DNA from: Agrobacterium sp. a22-2
GTDB taxonomy: Bacteria; Pseudomonadota; Alphaproteobacteria; Rhizobiales; Rhizobiaceae
Length of the DNA: 64,000 nucleotides
Direction: 5' to 3'
Assembly: GCF_012276985.1 (NCBI RefSeq)
Contig: NZ_JAAXMM010000016.1
Location: 81,751 to 145,750, forward strand
The notes under the pieces were generated by a model. It made no database searches, was not told the origin of the DNA, and saw only the letters and a list, made by a program, of their open reading frames with translations. This document shows, piece after piece, positions 44,389 through 53,131 of this stretch (its first letter is position 1; each line of letters begins with the position of its first letter). The translations under genes were made by a program, and so were the position numbers.

Positions 44389-44685
44389 TCAAGCCTCGCT
44401 AGGCCCGCCCGCACCCGAGCCAGCCGACTGCGTCGCGGACGGCTCACTACTGGTCCTGCTGTCCCCTGCACTTTTCTTTCCCGCCGCTCTTGTCTTTGCC
44501 GCTCGAAACATTTCGGCAATCTCTTCGAAAGCCGCTTGAAGCTCGGTTTCCTCGATTTCGATCTCACCAATGCCGGCTTTCAGCGCGATCCGCCCGATGC
44601 GTTCGGCCTCCCGTGTTTCGGCCGCTCTCAACTGGTCCTGCAATCTGGCGATTTCTTCCCTGATTTTGGATGATGGCTTCTTCAT
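44389..44685 (-). CDS. traC: TraC, relaxosome accessory protein
   Basis: 98 residues. The N-terminal amphipathic coiled-coil (KIREEIARLQDQLRAAETRE) and ERIGRIALKAGIGEIEIEET match TraC of Ti-type plasmids, followed by a low-complexity Ser/Gly-rich tail. The protein assists TraA at oriT. ATG 44685 with a GAGGAG site is the family-typical start (MKKPSSK); the frame extends into oriT DNA up to 44916, which is not coding. Confidence 0.9.
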   Translation of the reverse strand: MKKPSSKIREEIARLQDQLRAAETREAERIGRIALKAGIGEIEIEETELQAAFEEIAEMFRAAKTRAAGKKSAGDSRTSSEPSATQSAGSGAGGPSEA

Positions 44686-44759
44686 TCCGGACGATCTCCT
44701 CGAGGTCCTTGGCGTTGCTGTTGCGACGCCAAGAATCCCCCGGATGCTCGACAAAGGGA

Positions 44760-44777
44760 ATCTGCAGATCTGCAGAT
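44760..44777. promoter_or_regulatory. tra box (TraR operator) in the traC-traA divergent region
   Basis: A perfect 18-bp palindrome ATCTGCAGATCTGCAGAT, matching the central GCAGATCTGC of the known tra box to which TraR-AHL binds. It lies 75 bases from traC and 166 bases from traA and can drive both operons on quorum induction. Confidence 0.85.
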
Positions 44778-44828
44778 CGGCAAAGCCGATGCTTTCGTGG
44801 ATGATCCCGCCGTTCCGAAGGAGCGGTT

Positions 44829-44861
44829 CCAAGGGCGCAATTATACGTCGCTGGCGCGACG
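44829..44861. other. oriT: Origin of transfer (oriT) core, Ti-plasmid type
   Basis: CCAAGGGCGCAATTATACG followed by the inverted repeat CGTCGC-TGGC-GCGACG. GGGCGCAATTA on one strand (TAATTGCGCCC on the other) is the nick-region pattern of Ti and related Q-type origins. It lies between traC and traA, where the relaxase TraA, TraC and TraD act. The exact nick base cannot be read with certainty. Confidence 0.8.
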
Positions 44862-44942
44862 AGTTTGCATCAGGCCCTGGCGGGGGCCAGGCTGGACCGC
44901 CGCTCCCGACGACCAAGGTTTAACTTCGGGAATTTCATCGCC

Positions 44943-47900
44943 GTGGCCATCGCCCATTTCTCAGCCAGTATTGTCAGCCGTGGAGACGGTCGCAGCGCCG
45001 TGCTTTCTGCGGCCTACCGGCATTGTGCGAAGATGGAATACGAGCGCGAGGCCCGCACGATCGATTACACCCGCAAACAGGGCCTGCTGCACGAGGAGTT
45101 TGTGCTTCCCACTGACGCCCCGAAATGGGCGCGGGCAATGAGTGCTGACTGTTCAGTCTCGGGAGCGGTCGAAAACTTCTGGAATAAGGTCGAGGCGTTC
45201 GAGAAGCGCTCCGATGCTCAACTCGCCCGGGACCTGACCATCGCGCTTCCACTGGAGCTCACTCCGATGCAGAGCATCGCGCTGGTCAGGGATTTCGTGG
45301 AAAAGCACATCCTCGCCAAGGGCATGGTCGCCGACTGGGTCTATCACGACAATCCCGGCAATCCGCACATCCACCTGATGACGACATTGCGCCCGCTGAC
45401 CGAGGATGGTTTCGGGGCAAAGAAGGTTGCGGTTATTGGCGAGGACGGTCAGCCGGTCCGTACGAAATCCGGCAAGATCGTCTACGAGCTCTGGGCAGGT
45501 TCGACGGAGGATTTCAACAAGCTGCGAGACGGTTGGTTCGAGCGGCAAAACCACCACCTGGCCTTGCGCGGGATAGATCTCCGCATCGATGGCCGCTCCT
45601 ACGAGAAGCAGGGGATCGAGCTGGAGCCGACCATCCATCTCGGTGTCGGTGCAAAGGCGATCGAGCGCAAGGCGGAAAGCCGGGGCGTGCGTCCGGAGCT
45701 TGAGCGGATTGAGCTGAACGGGCAGCGCCGCAGCGAGAATGCCCGCCGTATTCTTCGCAATCCCGGTATCGTGCTTGACCTGATCACCCGTGAGAAGAGC
45801 GTTTTCGATGATCGCGACATTGCCAGGGTGCTGCATCGCTATATCGGCGATCCCGGTATCTTCCAACAGGTGCTGGCGCGCATTCTCCAAAATCCCGAGA
45901 CGATGCGTCTGCAGCGCGACACAATCGAGTTCGCGACCGGACAAAGGCTGCCGGCGCGATACACGACGCGGGAGCTGATCCGGCTCGAAGCGGAGATGGC
46001 TCGCCGGTCGCTTTGGCTGTCCGAGCGGGAAACGCATGGTGTTTCCAAGACGGTGCTGGAGGCGACCTTCGCGCGCCACGCCCTGCTGTCGGATGAGCAG
46101 CGGGCCGCGATCGAGCATGTGGCCGGTTCCGCGCGCATTGCAGCGGTCGTAGGGCGTGCCGGGGCCGGAAAGACCACGATGATGAAGGCGGCGCGCGAGG
46201 CATGGGAGCTGGCTGGATATCGTGTTGTCGGTGCTGCGCTCGCGGGGAAGGCGGCCGAAGGGCTTGAGAAGGAAGCGGGGATCCAGAGCCGCACGCTGGC
46301 GTCGTGGGAACTACGCTGGAGACAGAACCGCGACGCACTCGACGCCAGAACGGTTTTTGTCATGGACGAGGCCGGCATGGTGGCCTCCAGGCAGATGGCT
46401 GGTTTCGTCGAAGCGGCGGTCAGCTCCGGCGCCAAGCTCGTGCTTGTTGGTGATCCCGAGCAGCTCCAGCCAATCGAAGCGGGTGCTGCGTTTCGCGCCA
46501 TTGCCGATCGCGTTGGCTACGCCGAACTCGAAACAATCTATCGCCAGCGCGAGGACTGGATGCGCAAGGCCTCGCTCGATCTGGCCCGTGGCCGCGTCGG
46601 CGAAGCCCTCGCCGTCTACCGTTCCGAGGGCAGGGTGCTTGGCTCGGAGCTGAAGGCTCAGGCCGTCGAACATCTGATCGCTGACTGGAACCGTGATTAC
46701 GATCCGAAGAAATCCATGTTGATGCTGGCGCACCTGCGCCGCGACGTCCGCCTGCTCAATGTCTTGGCGCGTGAAAAGCTGGTCGAGAGCGGCATTCTCA
46801 GTGAAGGCCATGCCTTCAGGACCGCAGATGGCGTTCGCCATTTCGATACGGGCGACCAGATCGTCTTCCTGAAAAACGAGGGTTCGCTTGGCGTCAAGAA
46901 TGGCATGATCGGCCGTGTCGTCGAGGCAGCAGCGAACCGGATTTCGGTCGTCGTCGGGGAGGGCGATCAGCGGCGTCAGGTGTCGGTCGAGCAGCGCTTC
47001 TACAACAATCTCGATCACGGCTATGCCACGACGATCCACAAGAGCCAGGGTGCGACGGTCGACCGGGTGAAGGTGCTGGCAAGCCTCTCGCTTGATCGTC
47101 ATCTCACCTATGTCGCGATGAGCCGCCACCGCGAGGATCTGGCAGTCTATTATGGCAGCCGTTCCTTCGCCAAAGCCGGTGGTCTGACGAAAATCCTGTC
47201 TCGCAGGAATGCCAAGGAGACCACGCTCGATTACGAGCGCGGCACGCTCTACCGACCCGCACTCGCCTTTGCCGAAAACCATGGCCTGCACATCGTCCAG
47301 GTCGCCCGAACCCTGCTGCGGGACCGGCTCGACTGGACGCTGCGCCAGACCTCGAGACTTGCCGATCTTGCCGTCCGCCTTCGATCAGCTGGCGAACGCC
47401 TCGGCCTGTTGCAAACCGTAAAAACTCAAACGATCAAGGAGACCCGCCCGATGGTGTCAGGCGTAAAACTGTTCCCGGTCCCACTGAGCGACGCCGTCGA
47501 TCGGAAGGTCGCCGACGATCCCGCTGTGAAGAAGCAATGGGAGGAGGTCTCGACCCGCTTCCGCTATGTCTTCGCCGATCCCGAAACCGCCTTCCGGGCG
47601 ATAAACTTCGATGCGGTCCTCGCCGACAAACAGGTGGCGTTGCTGACACTCGACAAGCTTGCGGCCGCGCCCGCGTCGGTCGGCCTGCTTAAAGGCAAGA
47701 CCGGCATCCTGGCCAGCCAGTCTGACCGAGAAGACCGCCGGGTTTCGGAACTCAACGTTCCTGCACTGAAGCGCGATATCGAGACCTACCTTCGGATCCG
47801 CGAGGTCGCCGTGCAGCGGATCGAGGGTGAGGAGAAGACGATGCGCGAACGGGTGTCGATCGACATCCCGGCACTGTCGCCGGCGGCTCGATCCGTGCTG

Positions 47901-48245
47901 GATCGGGTGCGCGACGCGATCGACCGCAACGATCTTCCCACTGCTGCGGCATACGCACTCAGCAACCGCGAGTCCAAGGTTGAGATCGATAGTCTCAACA
48001 AGGCTGTGACCGAGCGCTTCGGCGAGCGCACGCTGCTAGCAAATTCCGCCCGCAATCCCGACGGCCAGCTGTTCGACAAACTCTCAGAGGGGCTGGCACC
48101 TCAGGAGAAGGCGCGGCTAAAAGAAGCCTGGCCGGTGATGCGCACAGCCCAGCAGCTCGCGGCCCATGAACGCACAGTGGCAACGCTGAGCCAAGCCGAG
48201 GATCTGAACCTCGCTCAGCGTCAGACGCCGGTGATCAAGCAATGA
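44943..48245 (+). CDS. traA: TraA, relaxase-helicase (MobQ-type)
   Basis: 1100 residues, the same as I recall for Ti-plasmid TraA. The N-terminal MobA/MobL relaxase has AHFSASIVSRGDGRSAVLSA and the metal-binding GNPHIHLMTT (about residue 140). A TraI-like SF1 helicase follows: Walker A VVGRAGAGKTTMM (about 402), VMDEAGMV, and the C-terminal TTIHKSQGATVDRV and YVAMSRHREDL. It nicks oriT, stays covalently attached and unwinds the strand. GTG 44943 starts the family-typical M-A-I-A-H-F; the frame extends 26 codons further back, into oriT. Confidence 0.93.
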   Translation: MAIAHFSASIVSRGDGRSAVLSAAYRHCAKMEYEREARTIDYTRKQGLLHEEFVLPTDAPKWARAMSADCSVSGAVENFWNKVEAFEKRSDAQLARDLTIALPLELTPMQSIALVRDFVEKHILAKGMVADWVYHDNPGNPHIHLMTTLRPLTEDGFGAKKVAVIGEDGQPVRTKSGKIVYELWAGSTEDFNKLRDGWFERQNHHLALRGIDLRIDGRSYEKQGIELEPTIHLGVGAKAIERKAESRGVRPELERIELNGQRRSENARRILRNPGIVLDLITREKSVFDDRDIARVLHRYIGDPGIFQQVLARILQNPETMRLQRDTIEFATGQRLPARYTTRELIRLEAEMARRSLWLSERETHGVSKTVLEATFARHALLSDEQRAAIEHVAGSARIAAVVGRAGAGKTTMMKAAREAWELAGYRVVGAALAGKAAEGLEKEAGIQSRTLASWELRWRQNRDALDARTVFVMDEAGMVASRQMAGFVEAAVSSGAKLVLVGDPEQLQPIEAGAAFRAIADRVGYAELETIYRQREDWMRKASLDLARGRVGEALAVYRSEGRVLGSELKAQAVEHLIADWNRDYDPKKSMLMLAHLRRDVRLLNVLAREKLVESGILSEGHAFRTADGVRHFDTGDQIVFLKNEGSLGVKNGMIGRVVEAAANRISVVVGEGDQRRQVSVEQRFYNNLDHGYATTIHKSQGATVDRVKVLASLSLDRHLTYVAMSRHREDLAVYYGSRSFAKAGGLTKILSRRNAKETTLDYERGTLYRPALAFAENHGLHIVQVARTLLRDRLDWTLRQTSRLADLAVRLRSAGERLGLLQTVKTQTIKETRPMVSGVKLFPVPLSDAVDRKVADDPAVKKQWEEVSTRFRYVFADPETAFRAINFDAVLADKQVALLTLDKLAAAPASVGLLKGKTGILASQSDREDRRVSELNVPALKRDIETYLRIREVAVQRIEGEEKTMRERVSIDIPALSPAARSVLDRVRDAIDRNDLPTAAAYALSNRESKVEIDSLNKAVTERFGERTLLANSARNPDGQLFDKLSEGLAPQEKARLKEAWPVMRTAQQLAAHERTVATLSQAEDLNLAQRQTPVIKQ

Positions 48246-48772
48246 GCAGGCGAGGGGCGATCGTCTTCGTCACCACTGCCGGGAGCCTCGTGGTGGCTCT
48301 TGCAGGGATCGCTCTTGTCGGCGGCATCAGGCTGAACCTGACGCCGAGCGAACCACTTGGAATCTGGCGCATCGAGCCTTTGAGCCGAGCCCCCCTCATC
48401 GGCGATCTTGTGTTCATCTGCCCTCCGCCTACGCCGCCGTTCCAGGAGGCATGGCAGCGCGGTTATCTCCGGCGCGGATTATGTGCCGGCGGTTTTGCGC
48501 CCCTCATCAAGACCGTCGTAGCGCTTCCTAGCCAGCGCGTCGCCATCGGCGACACCGTCGAGATCGACGGCGCTGTTCTCGGCGCGTCCCGCATCCGCGA
48601 GAACGACGGGCAGGGCCGTCCGATCATCCCCTATTCCGGCGGCGTCGTGCCGCCGGATCACCTGTTTCTTCACTCATCCTTTGCGAGCTCCTATGACTCC
48701 AGATATTTTGGGCCGATCCCGACCAGCGGGCTCCTCGGACGGGCCGACCCGATCCTTACCTTCGATCCCTAA
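48242..48772 (+). CDS. traF: TraF, conjugative signal peptidase (S26 family)
   Basis: 176 residues with one N-terminal membrane helix, catalytic Ser in LTPSEPLGIW (about residue 36) and Lys in PLIKTVVALPS. TraF proteins process and can cyclise the TrbC pilin, needed for the mating pilus. The ATG overlaps the traA stop (ATGA). trbC itself is outside the window. Confidence 0.92.
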   Translation: MSRRGAIVFVTTAGSLVVALAGIALVGGIRLNLTPSEPLGIWRIEPLSRAPLIGDLVFICPPPTPPFQEAWQRGYLRRGLCAGGFAPLIKTVVALPSQRVAIGDTVEIDGAVLGASRIRENDGQGRPIIPYSGGVVPPDHLFLHSSFASSYDSRYFGPIPTSGLLGRADPILTFDP

Positions 48773-49937
48773 CCGCTTGCGCGGACCGATCCTGATCGGT
48801 CTGTCGATCACAGTGGGTACGATCGCCTGGAGCGGAAACATGATGACCCTTCCGGTCGCCATGCTCTTTCCGCTGCTATGGGCTACGTCGCCAAAACGGC
48901 TGGTCGCGACTGCCGTGTCGGCCAGCTATTTCTTGGCCGCTTCGCGCGGCTTGCCGCAGGGTGTCGCGAACTTCTATGCCGCCGATCTCTGGCCAGGCCT
49001 TCTGCTATGGGCGATTGCGTCCGCGAGCTTTACCCTGGTGCATGCCATTCTCTGGACAAATCAACCGGGAAAGAGGCGGGCAGTGCGGTATGTGATCGCT
49101 GCGGTGCTCATGGCTCTGCCGCCGTTCGGGATTGCCGGATGGGCGCATCCATTGACGTCGGCGGGCATCCTGTTTCCAGGATGGGGATGGGTTGGCCTCG
49201 GCGCGACCGCGATCCTGTTGGTCGTCATGACCGGTCGAAGGTGGCAAATCGCGGTCGCAGTCTTGGGAGGACTTTACGTCTGGTCCGCCACGGACCGGAC
49301 GCAGCCAAAGGTACCCGAAAGTTGGAAAGGGGTCGACCTCGCGCTCGGGCAAAATCTCGGGCGTGACGGCTCAATAAGCTATCAACGTGATCTGATCGCA
49401 GAAGTCCGTTCGAAGGGCGGAGAGGCCCGTTTTGTGGTGTTGCCTGAGAGCGCGATAGGCTTCTGGACGCCAACCGTGGCGCGTCTCTGGCAAGATGGCT
49501 TGCGGGAATCTGGCGTTACAGTGATCGCCGGCGCCGTTGTCATCGATGCGGCCGGCTACGACAATGTCTTGGTGGCTATCTCGGGCGCTCAGGCCCGTAT
49601 CCTCTATCGCGAGCGCATGCCGGTTCCGGTTTCTATGTGGCAGCCGTGGCGGGCATGGATGGGTGAGGGTGGCGGCGCGCACGCTCTCTTTTTTACCAAC
49701 CCTGTCGTCGAGGTTGCTGGCATGAGGATCGCACCGCTGATCTGCTACGAGCAGCTGATCCTTTGGCCAATCCTGCAGTCGATGCTTCACGCTCCCGACA
49801 TCATCGTGGCGACCGGCAATGGCTGGTGGACCTCCGGAACGTCGATCATTGCCATCCAGGAGGGAAGCGCTTTCGCATGGTCGCGGCTGTTCGCCGTGCC
49901 GATCGTCACGGCCTTTAATCAGAACCCAAAGGAATAA
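48693..49937 (+). CDS. traB: TraB, conjugation protein with nitrilase/Lnt-like domain
   Basis: 414 residues from ATG 48693, overlapping traF by 80 bases. About seven membrane helices occupy the first ~200 residues. The C-terminal CN-hydrolase-like domain has Glu in VVLPESAIGF and Cys in APLICYEQLI, as in apolipoprotein N-acyltransferase. The position of the third catalytic residue (Lys) reads YRERMPVP, with Arg/Glu instead. TraB increases conjugation efficiency in Ti plasmids. An acyltransferase activity is not proven. Confidence 0.9.
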   Translation: MTPDILGRSRPAGSSDGPTRSLPSIPNRLRGPILIGLSITVGTIAWSGNMMTLPVAMLFPLLWATSPKRLVATAVSASYFLAASRGLPQGVANFYAADLWPGLLLWAIASASFTLVHAILWTNQPGKRRAVRYVIAAVLMALPPFGIAGWAHPLTSAGILFPGWGWVGLGATAILLVVMTGRRWQIAVAVLGGLYVWSATDRTQPKVPESWKGVDLALGQNLGRDGSISYQRDLIAEVRSKGGEARFVVLPESAIGFWTPTVARLWQDGLRESGVTVIAGAVVIDAAGYDNVLVAISGAQARILYRERMPVPVSMWQPWRAWMGEGGGAHALFFTNPVVEVAGMRIAPLICYEQLILWPILQSMLHAPDIIVATGNGWWTSGTSIIAIQEGSAFAWSRLFAVPIVTAFNQNPKE

Positions 49938-49941
49938 CCGG

Positions 49942-50568
49942 ATGATCGATGCAGCCCTTATTCAGCAATGCGCCGACAAGGCTTTGAAGCCTGAGATCGT
50001 CGAGATGTTCATCGAGCGAGCAGGGTCGCAGGATCCTCTGGCGGTGACGGTTCGCTCCGGAAACCGTGTCGTGCTCGTGCCGAAACCCACGGCGCCGGAC
50101 GAGGCGCTTGCACTGATCCGGGATAACCTCGGCCGCAATACCGTGCGTGTCGGTATCACGCAGTATCCTGCGGGGCTCGGCATAATGGAGGCAGGGCAAT
50201 TGAAGCCCGATCTAGTCGACGCCTGTGAAAACATCCGCATGGGTACGGCACTGTTCGCCAAGGTCTATCGGATCGTCACCAAGTGGTATGGAAACCCGAC
50301 AGCGAAAGATGTTCTGCCGCAGGTCTTTGACGACGCGATCATCGCCTGGCAGACGGGGTATTTCGAGGGGGTAGCGGTTTTTCGTGCTGAGGATCCGGGT
50401 GACGTGAAGCTTGCTCAGCCGGAGCCGGTCAGGCGCGATGGTGTTGATGCACAAGACGGCCCTCTTGAGAATAGAGCCGAATCCGCAGTGCCAGCCGAAG
50501 CTGTTGCATCCGATGCGAACAAAGCGGGGATCCGGATCGACCTGACCGGAATTGGAGGGAGGCATTGA
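49942..50568 (+). CDS. traH: TraH, conjugal transfer protein
   Basis: 208 residues: MIDAALIQQCADKALKPEIV, then DPLAVTVRSGNRVVLVPKP and GITQYPAGLG match TraH of Ti/pNGR-type plasmids. The GITQYPAG region with a preceding NIRMGTALFAKVY resembles a degenerate lytic transglycosylase. It ends the traAFBH operon. ATG 49942 follows a GGAATAA-type site 4 bases after traB. The C-terminal 50 residues are low-complexity. Confidence 0.88.
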   Translation: MIDAALIQQCADKALKPEIVEMFIERAGSQDPLAVTVRSGNRVVLVPKPTAPDEALALIRDNLGRNTVRVGITQYPAGLGIMEAGQLKPDLVDACENIRMGTALFAKVYRIVTKWYGNPTAKDVLPQVFDDAIIAWQTGYFEGVAVFRAEDPGDVKLAQPEPVRRDGVDAQDGPLENRAESAVPAEAVASDANKAGIRIDLTGIGGRH

Positions 50569-50571
50569 AGT

Positions 50572-50589
50572 ATCTGCAGATCTGCAAAG
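50572..50589. promoter_or_regulatory. Second, imperfect tra box between traH and traM
   Basis: ATCTGCAGATCTGCAAAG shares its first 15 bases with the perfect tra box at 44760 but has a degenerate right end. It lies 287 bases before traM and could let TraR induce its own antiactivator, as described for traM in Ti plasmids. Confidence 0.7.
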
Positions 50590-50875
50590 TGATTGTTTTT
50601 CCATTGCTCTAGCGAAAACAGCATCAGCCCTTTATAAGGCGGGTAGGGCAGTACGCGCTGTCCTGGGGTGTGGAAACCCTTCCTAGCGGTTGGCGCCGGC
50701 CGATACGGCGCCAGAATCCTCTGACCAATTGGCCGGGGGCCTGTGACGTATGTCCAGGCGCCTCGGTGCTAAAGGTCTCAGGACTGTCTAGGACGGTTTC
50801 CAACCCCCGGCTTGGGATCAGGGATTAGCGTTTGCGGGGGCGAACCGCAGACAATTTCTCAGGGTTGGATCACCA
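50590..50875 (+). other. Long untranslated leader before traM
   Basis: 286 bases with no open gene between the tra box and traM, containing short inverted repeats such as GGCGCCGGCCG/CGGCGCC near 50685-50715. The length suggests a distant promoter at the tra box or a small RNA; neither can be shown here. Confidence 0.35.
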
Positions 50876-51184
50876 ATGGATTTGAAAGATTCAGCAGTGT
50901 CGGACACATGTGAACTGCGCCCGGTGATTGGGCTCACGCGCGGACTGCCAAGCTCAGACATCGAGACGTTGGCGGTGAATGCCATCCGGCTTCACAGGCA
51001 GCTCGTGGAGAAGGCAGATCAACTGTTCCAGGCATTGCCGGACGACTACAAGACCGGAACAGCCACCGGGGGCGCGCGGCATCTCGAATACATCGAGGCG
51101 ATGATCGAGATGCATGCACAGATGAGCGCGGTGAACACGCTGGTCGGGCTTCTGGGTTACATTCCGAAAGTCTCGGTCAACTGA
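50876..51184 (+). CDS. traM: TraM, TraR antiactivator
   Basis: 102 residues: CELRPVIGLTRGLPSSDIET, then HRQLVEKADQLFQALPDDYK and EMHAQMSAVNTLVGLLGYIP match TraM, a helical dimer that binds TraR and blocks DNA binding, setting the quorum threshold for conjugation. It converges with traR, the two stop codons being 9 bases apart. All conserved parts are present. Confidence 0.93.
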   Translation: MDLKDSAVSDTCELRPVIGLTRGLPSSDIETLAVNAIRLHRQLVEKADQLFQALPDDYKTGTATGGARHLEYIEAMIEMHAQMSAVNTLVGLLGYIPKVSVN

Positions 51185-51193
51185 TGTCGCCGC

Positions 51194-51898
51194 TCAGATA
51201 AGTCCGGCGCGGATGGCGAGCGCGACGAGATGCGGCATCGTATGGATGCGGAGACGTTTTCTCGTCTCTTCGAGCTTGCTCTTCACGGAATTGTATTTGA
51301 CCCCTTCCAGATCTGCCGTTTCCTCCATGGTTTTGCCAACGGCAATCCATTGAAGATAGGCGGCTTCCTTGGGGTCGAGCCAGGCCGGATGCTGTTCTGT
51401 CTGGGTCAGTGGCAGAAAGCACATGCGGGTATGGAGTTGCCCAACGGCGGCGGCAGCCGACACCGCGTCAATATCGCGCTCAAGGTCGATCACCGTCTTC
51501 TCCGATGCCAACGTGAACATCGAAATCGACCCGTTTGCTGCCTTGATGGGAATGGTAACGCCGGACCGGATTCCGAAGTCGGCGGCCTGGACATAGAAGG
51601 CTCGCTCCGCTTTGGAGAGGCGAGGCCTTTCCTGGTCTGCACTCCAGGTAAACGCCTGTTTCAAGGACTTTGAGCGTTTGACGACTGGATCGACAGCCTC
51701 AAAGTTTCGCTGGAAGTAGGTCGAACGCCATTCGGGATGATAGTTGGACGCGGCGATCGTATGGCCGGGCCGGATATAAAGATAAGCGTATCCGCTAAAG
51801 CCGGCATGGTCGGTGAAATCTTCGAGGGCTTGCTTGAGGATGCTCTCGTCGCCTTGCGTTGCAGCGAGATCGGTCAGCTTATCCAGCCAGTCTTGCAT
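51194..51898 (-). CDS. traR: TraR, AHL-dependent LuxR-type activator of conjugation
   Basis: 234 residues, as in known TraR. The N-terminal ligand domain has the acyl-homoserine-lactone-binding residues in NYHPEWRSTYFQRNFEAVDP (Trp, Tyr, Asp). The C-terminal GerE helix-turn-helix reads EAAYLQWIAVGKTMEETADL and YNSVKSKLEETRKRL. It binds tra boxes at 44760 and 50572. The synthase traI is not in this window and would lie with trb. Confidence 0.93.
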   Translation of the reverse strand: MQDWLDKLTDLAATQGDESILKQALEDFTDHAGFSGYAYLYIRPGHTIAASNYHPEWRSTYFQRNFEAVDPVVKRSKSLKQAFTWSADQERPRLSKAERAFYVQAADFGIRSGVTIPIKAANGSISMFTLASEKTVIDLERDIDAVSAAAAVGQLHTRMCFLPLTQTEQHPAWLDPKEAAYLQWIAVGKTMEETADLEGVKYNSVKSKLEETRKRLRIHTMPHLVALAIRAGLI

Positions 51899-52130
51899 GT
51901 GTCACTCCGTTTCTGGTGGTCAGGTGGAACAGGTCACGAGAGCCCCTCGACGTTTATTACTTTATCGACCCGATAGGCAACCCTAGATTGCATAATATGA
52001 CTTATGGAACTGATTGTCTCGATCAGGGAGGATCTGGTCACCACCAGCGTTATTTGTGACATCTCCTTTCTTCGCGTTCTCATACGCCAAGAGCCTTAAA
52101 CACGAGAAGCCCCAATGTGCAGCACACGTT

Positions 52131-53045
52131 CTACGCTGCAACCAGCTTCTCGAGTTCGCTGTTGAAACGTTGCGGCTCCTCGTAGAACGGCGAATGGCCA
52201 GAATTAGGATATTCGGAGAAGACAGCGCGAGGATTGATGCTCAACATCCGGGTCGACATTTCGCGCTTTGTCAAAGCATCTTTCCCGCCATAGGTAACAA
52301 GCATCACCTCAGGTTTTGCAAACGCGTCGTCTAGGCCGTCGCTGGAAATTGCTACAACGCCTTTGTGCAACTCCGGTGGCACCATGCCATTGAACACGAG
52401 CATTCGCCGTAAGGCCTCTTCGGGTGGCTGGATTGCGAAGCAGGAGACGAGAAAATCCGCAACGGCGCCAGACCGAACAGAAAGGTCTGGATCGGCGAGA
52501 AGGGGGGCGTATTTAAGTGATTTGGCTCCAAGCAAATCGGCCGACAGTTTGGTGACTGCATCGACCAGATTAACACCGGCTATGTTTTCCGCGCCATAGC
52601 GAACCAAGTAGCGTCCGATTACCAGCCCACCCAGAGACCAACCAACAAGAAGCGGGCGCCTCAATTTCGTGGCCTCGATCACGGCCTGGATATCATCTGC
52701 CCACCGATCTCCATCGGAATACGCGCTCGGGCTCAGCGGCTTGTCAGAGTCTCCATGCCCACGCAGATCAAAGGTAACCACCCGGAAACGGTCCGCGAGA
52801 TCGCCGTTGACCTGCAGATCCCAGCTTAGGCGGCTTTGCCCCAAGCCATGAATGAACAAAATTTCAGGATGGGCGGGATCGCCGTAACTGCGGACAGCGA
52901 GATTCAGCCCATCGGGGGTGCGCGCAATGAGACCCTCGCTCATGGAACCCCTATCAGGTGTGCCAAGCCGCGCCGACGTCGCGATGAAACCAGATGTGAC
53001 GAGAGTGGCAGAGGCGCCGAGCAGCGTGCGGCGGGATATCGTCAT
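52131..53045 (-). CDS. Tat-signal alpha/beta hydrolase
   Basis: 304 residues. The N-terminus MTISRRTLLGASATLVTSGF has a twin-arginine signal. The mature part is an alpha/beta hydrolase: FIHGLGQSRLSWD, nucleophile Ser in LVGWSLGGLV, acid near VTYGGKDALT, and His in NSGHSPFYEE. It resembles epoxide hydrolase/esterase/haloperoxidase-type enzymes acting outside the membrane. ATG 53045 has an AAGG site; the frame extends 22 codons upstream without support. It diverges from a TetR gene over a strong palindrome. Confidence 0.82.
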   Translation of the reverse strand: MTISRRTLLGASATLVTSGFIATSARLGTPDRGSMSEGLIARTPDGLNLAVRSYGDPAHPEILFIHGLGQSRLSWDLQVNGDLADRFRVVTFDLRGHGDSDKPLSPSAYSDGDRWADDIQAVIEATKLRRPLLVGWSLGGLVIGRYLVRYGAENIAGVNLVDAVTKLSADLLGAKSLKYAPLLADPDLSVRSGAVADFLVSCFAIQPPEEALRRMLVFNGMVPPELHKGVVAISSDGLDDAFAKPEVMLVTYGGKDALTKREMSTRMLSINPRAVFSEYPNSGHSPFYEEPQRFNSELEKLVAA

Positions 53046-53092
53046 GTGATGACCCTTAAGTTCTATAGTGATCAATAAATAACCCCTATAAA

Positions 53093-53113
53093 GCTTGACT
53101 GAGGCAGTCAAGC
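53093..53113. promoter_or_regulatory. TetR operator palindrome
   Basis: GCTTGACTG-AGG-CAGTCAAGC, a 21-bp perfect inverted repeat in the 86-base divergent region. Its left part overlaps a TTGACT -35-like element. TAGTGATC occurs on both sides of it (near 53066 and 53121). Confidence 0.65.
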
Positions 53114-53131
53114 GGTTAATTAGTGATCGCT

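Noticed and set aside
44865..44942. 26-codon N-terminal extension of TraA
   Set aside because: It would be encoded inside the oriT region; the GTG at 44943 gives the known TraA start and the expected 1100-aa length.
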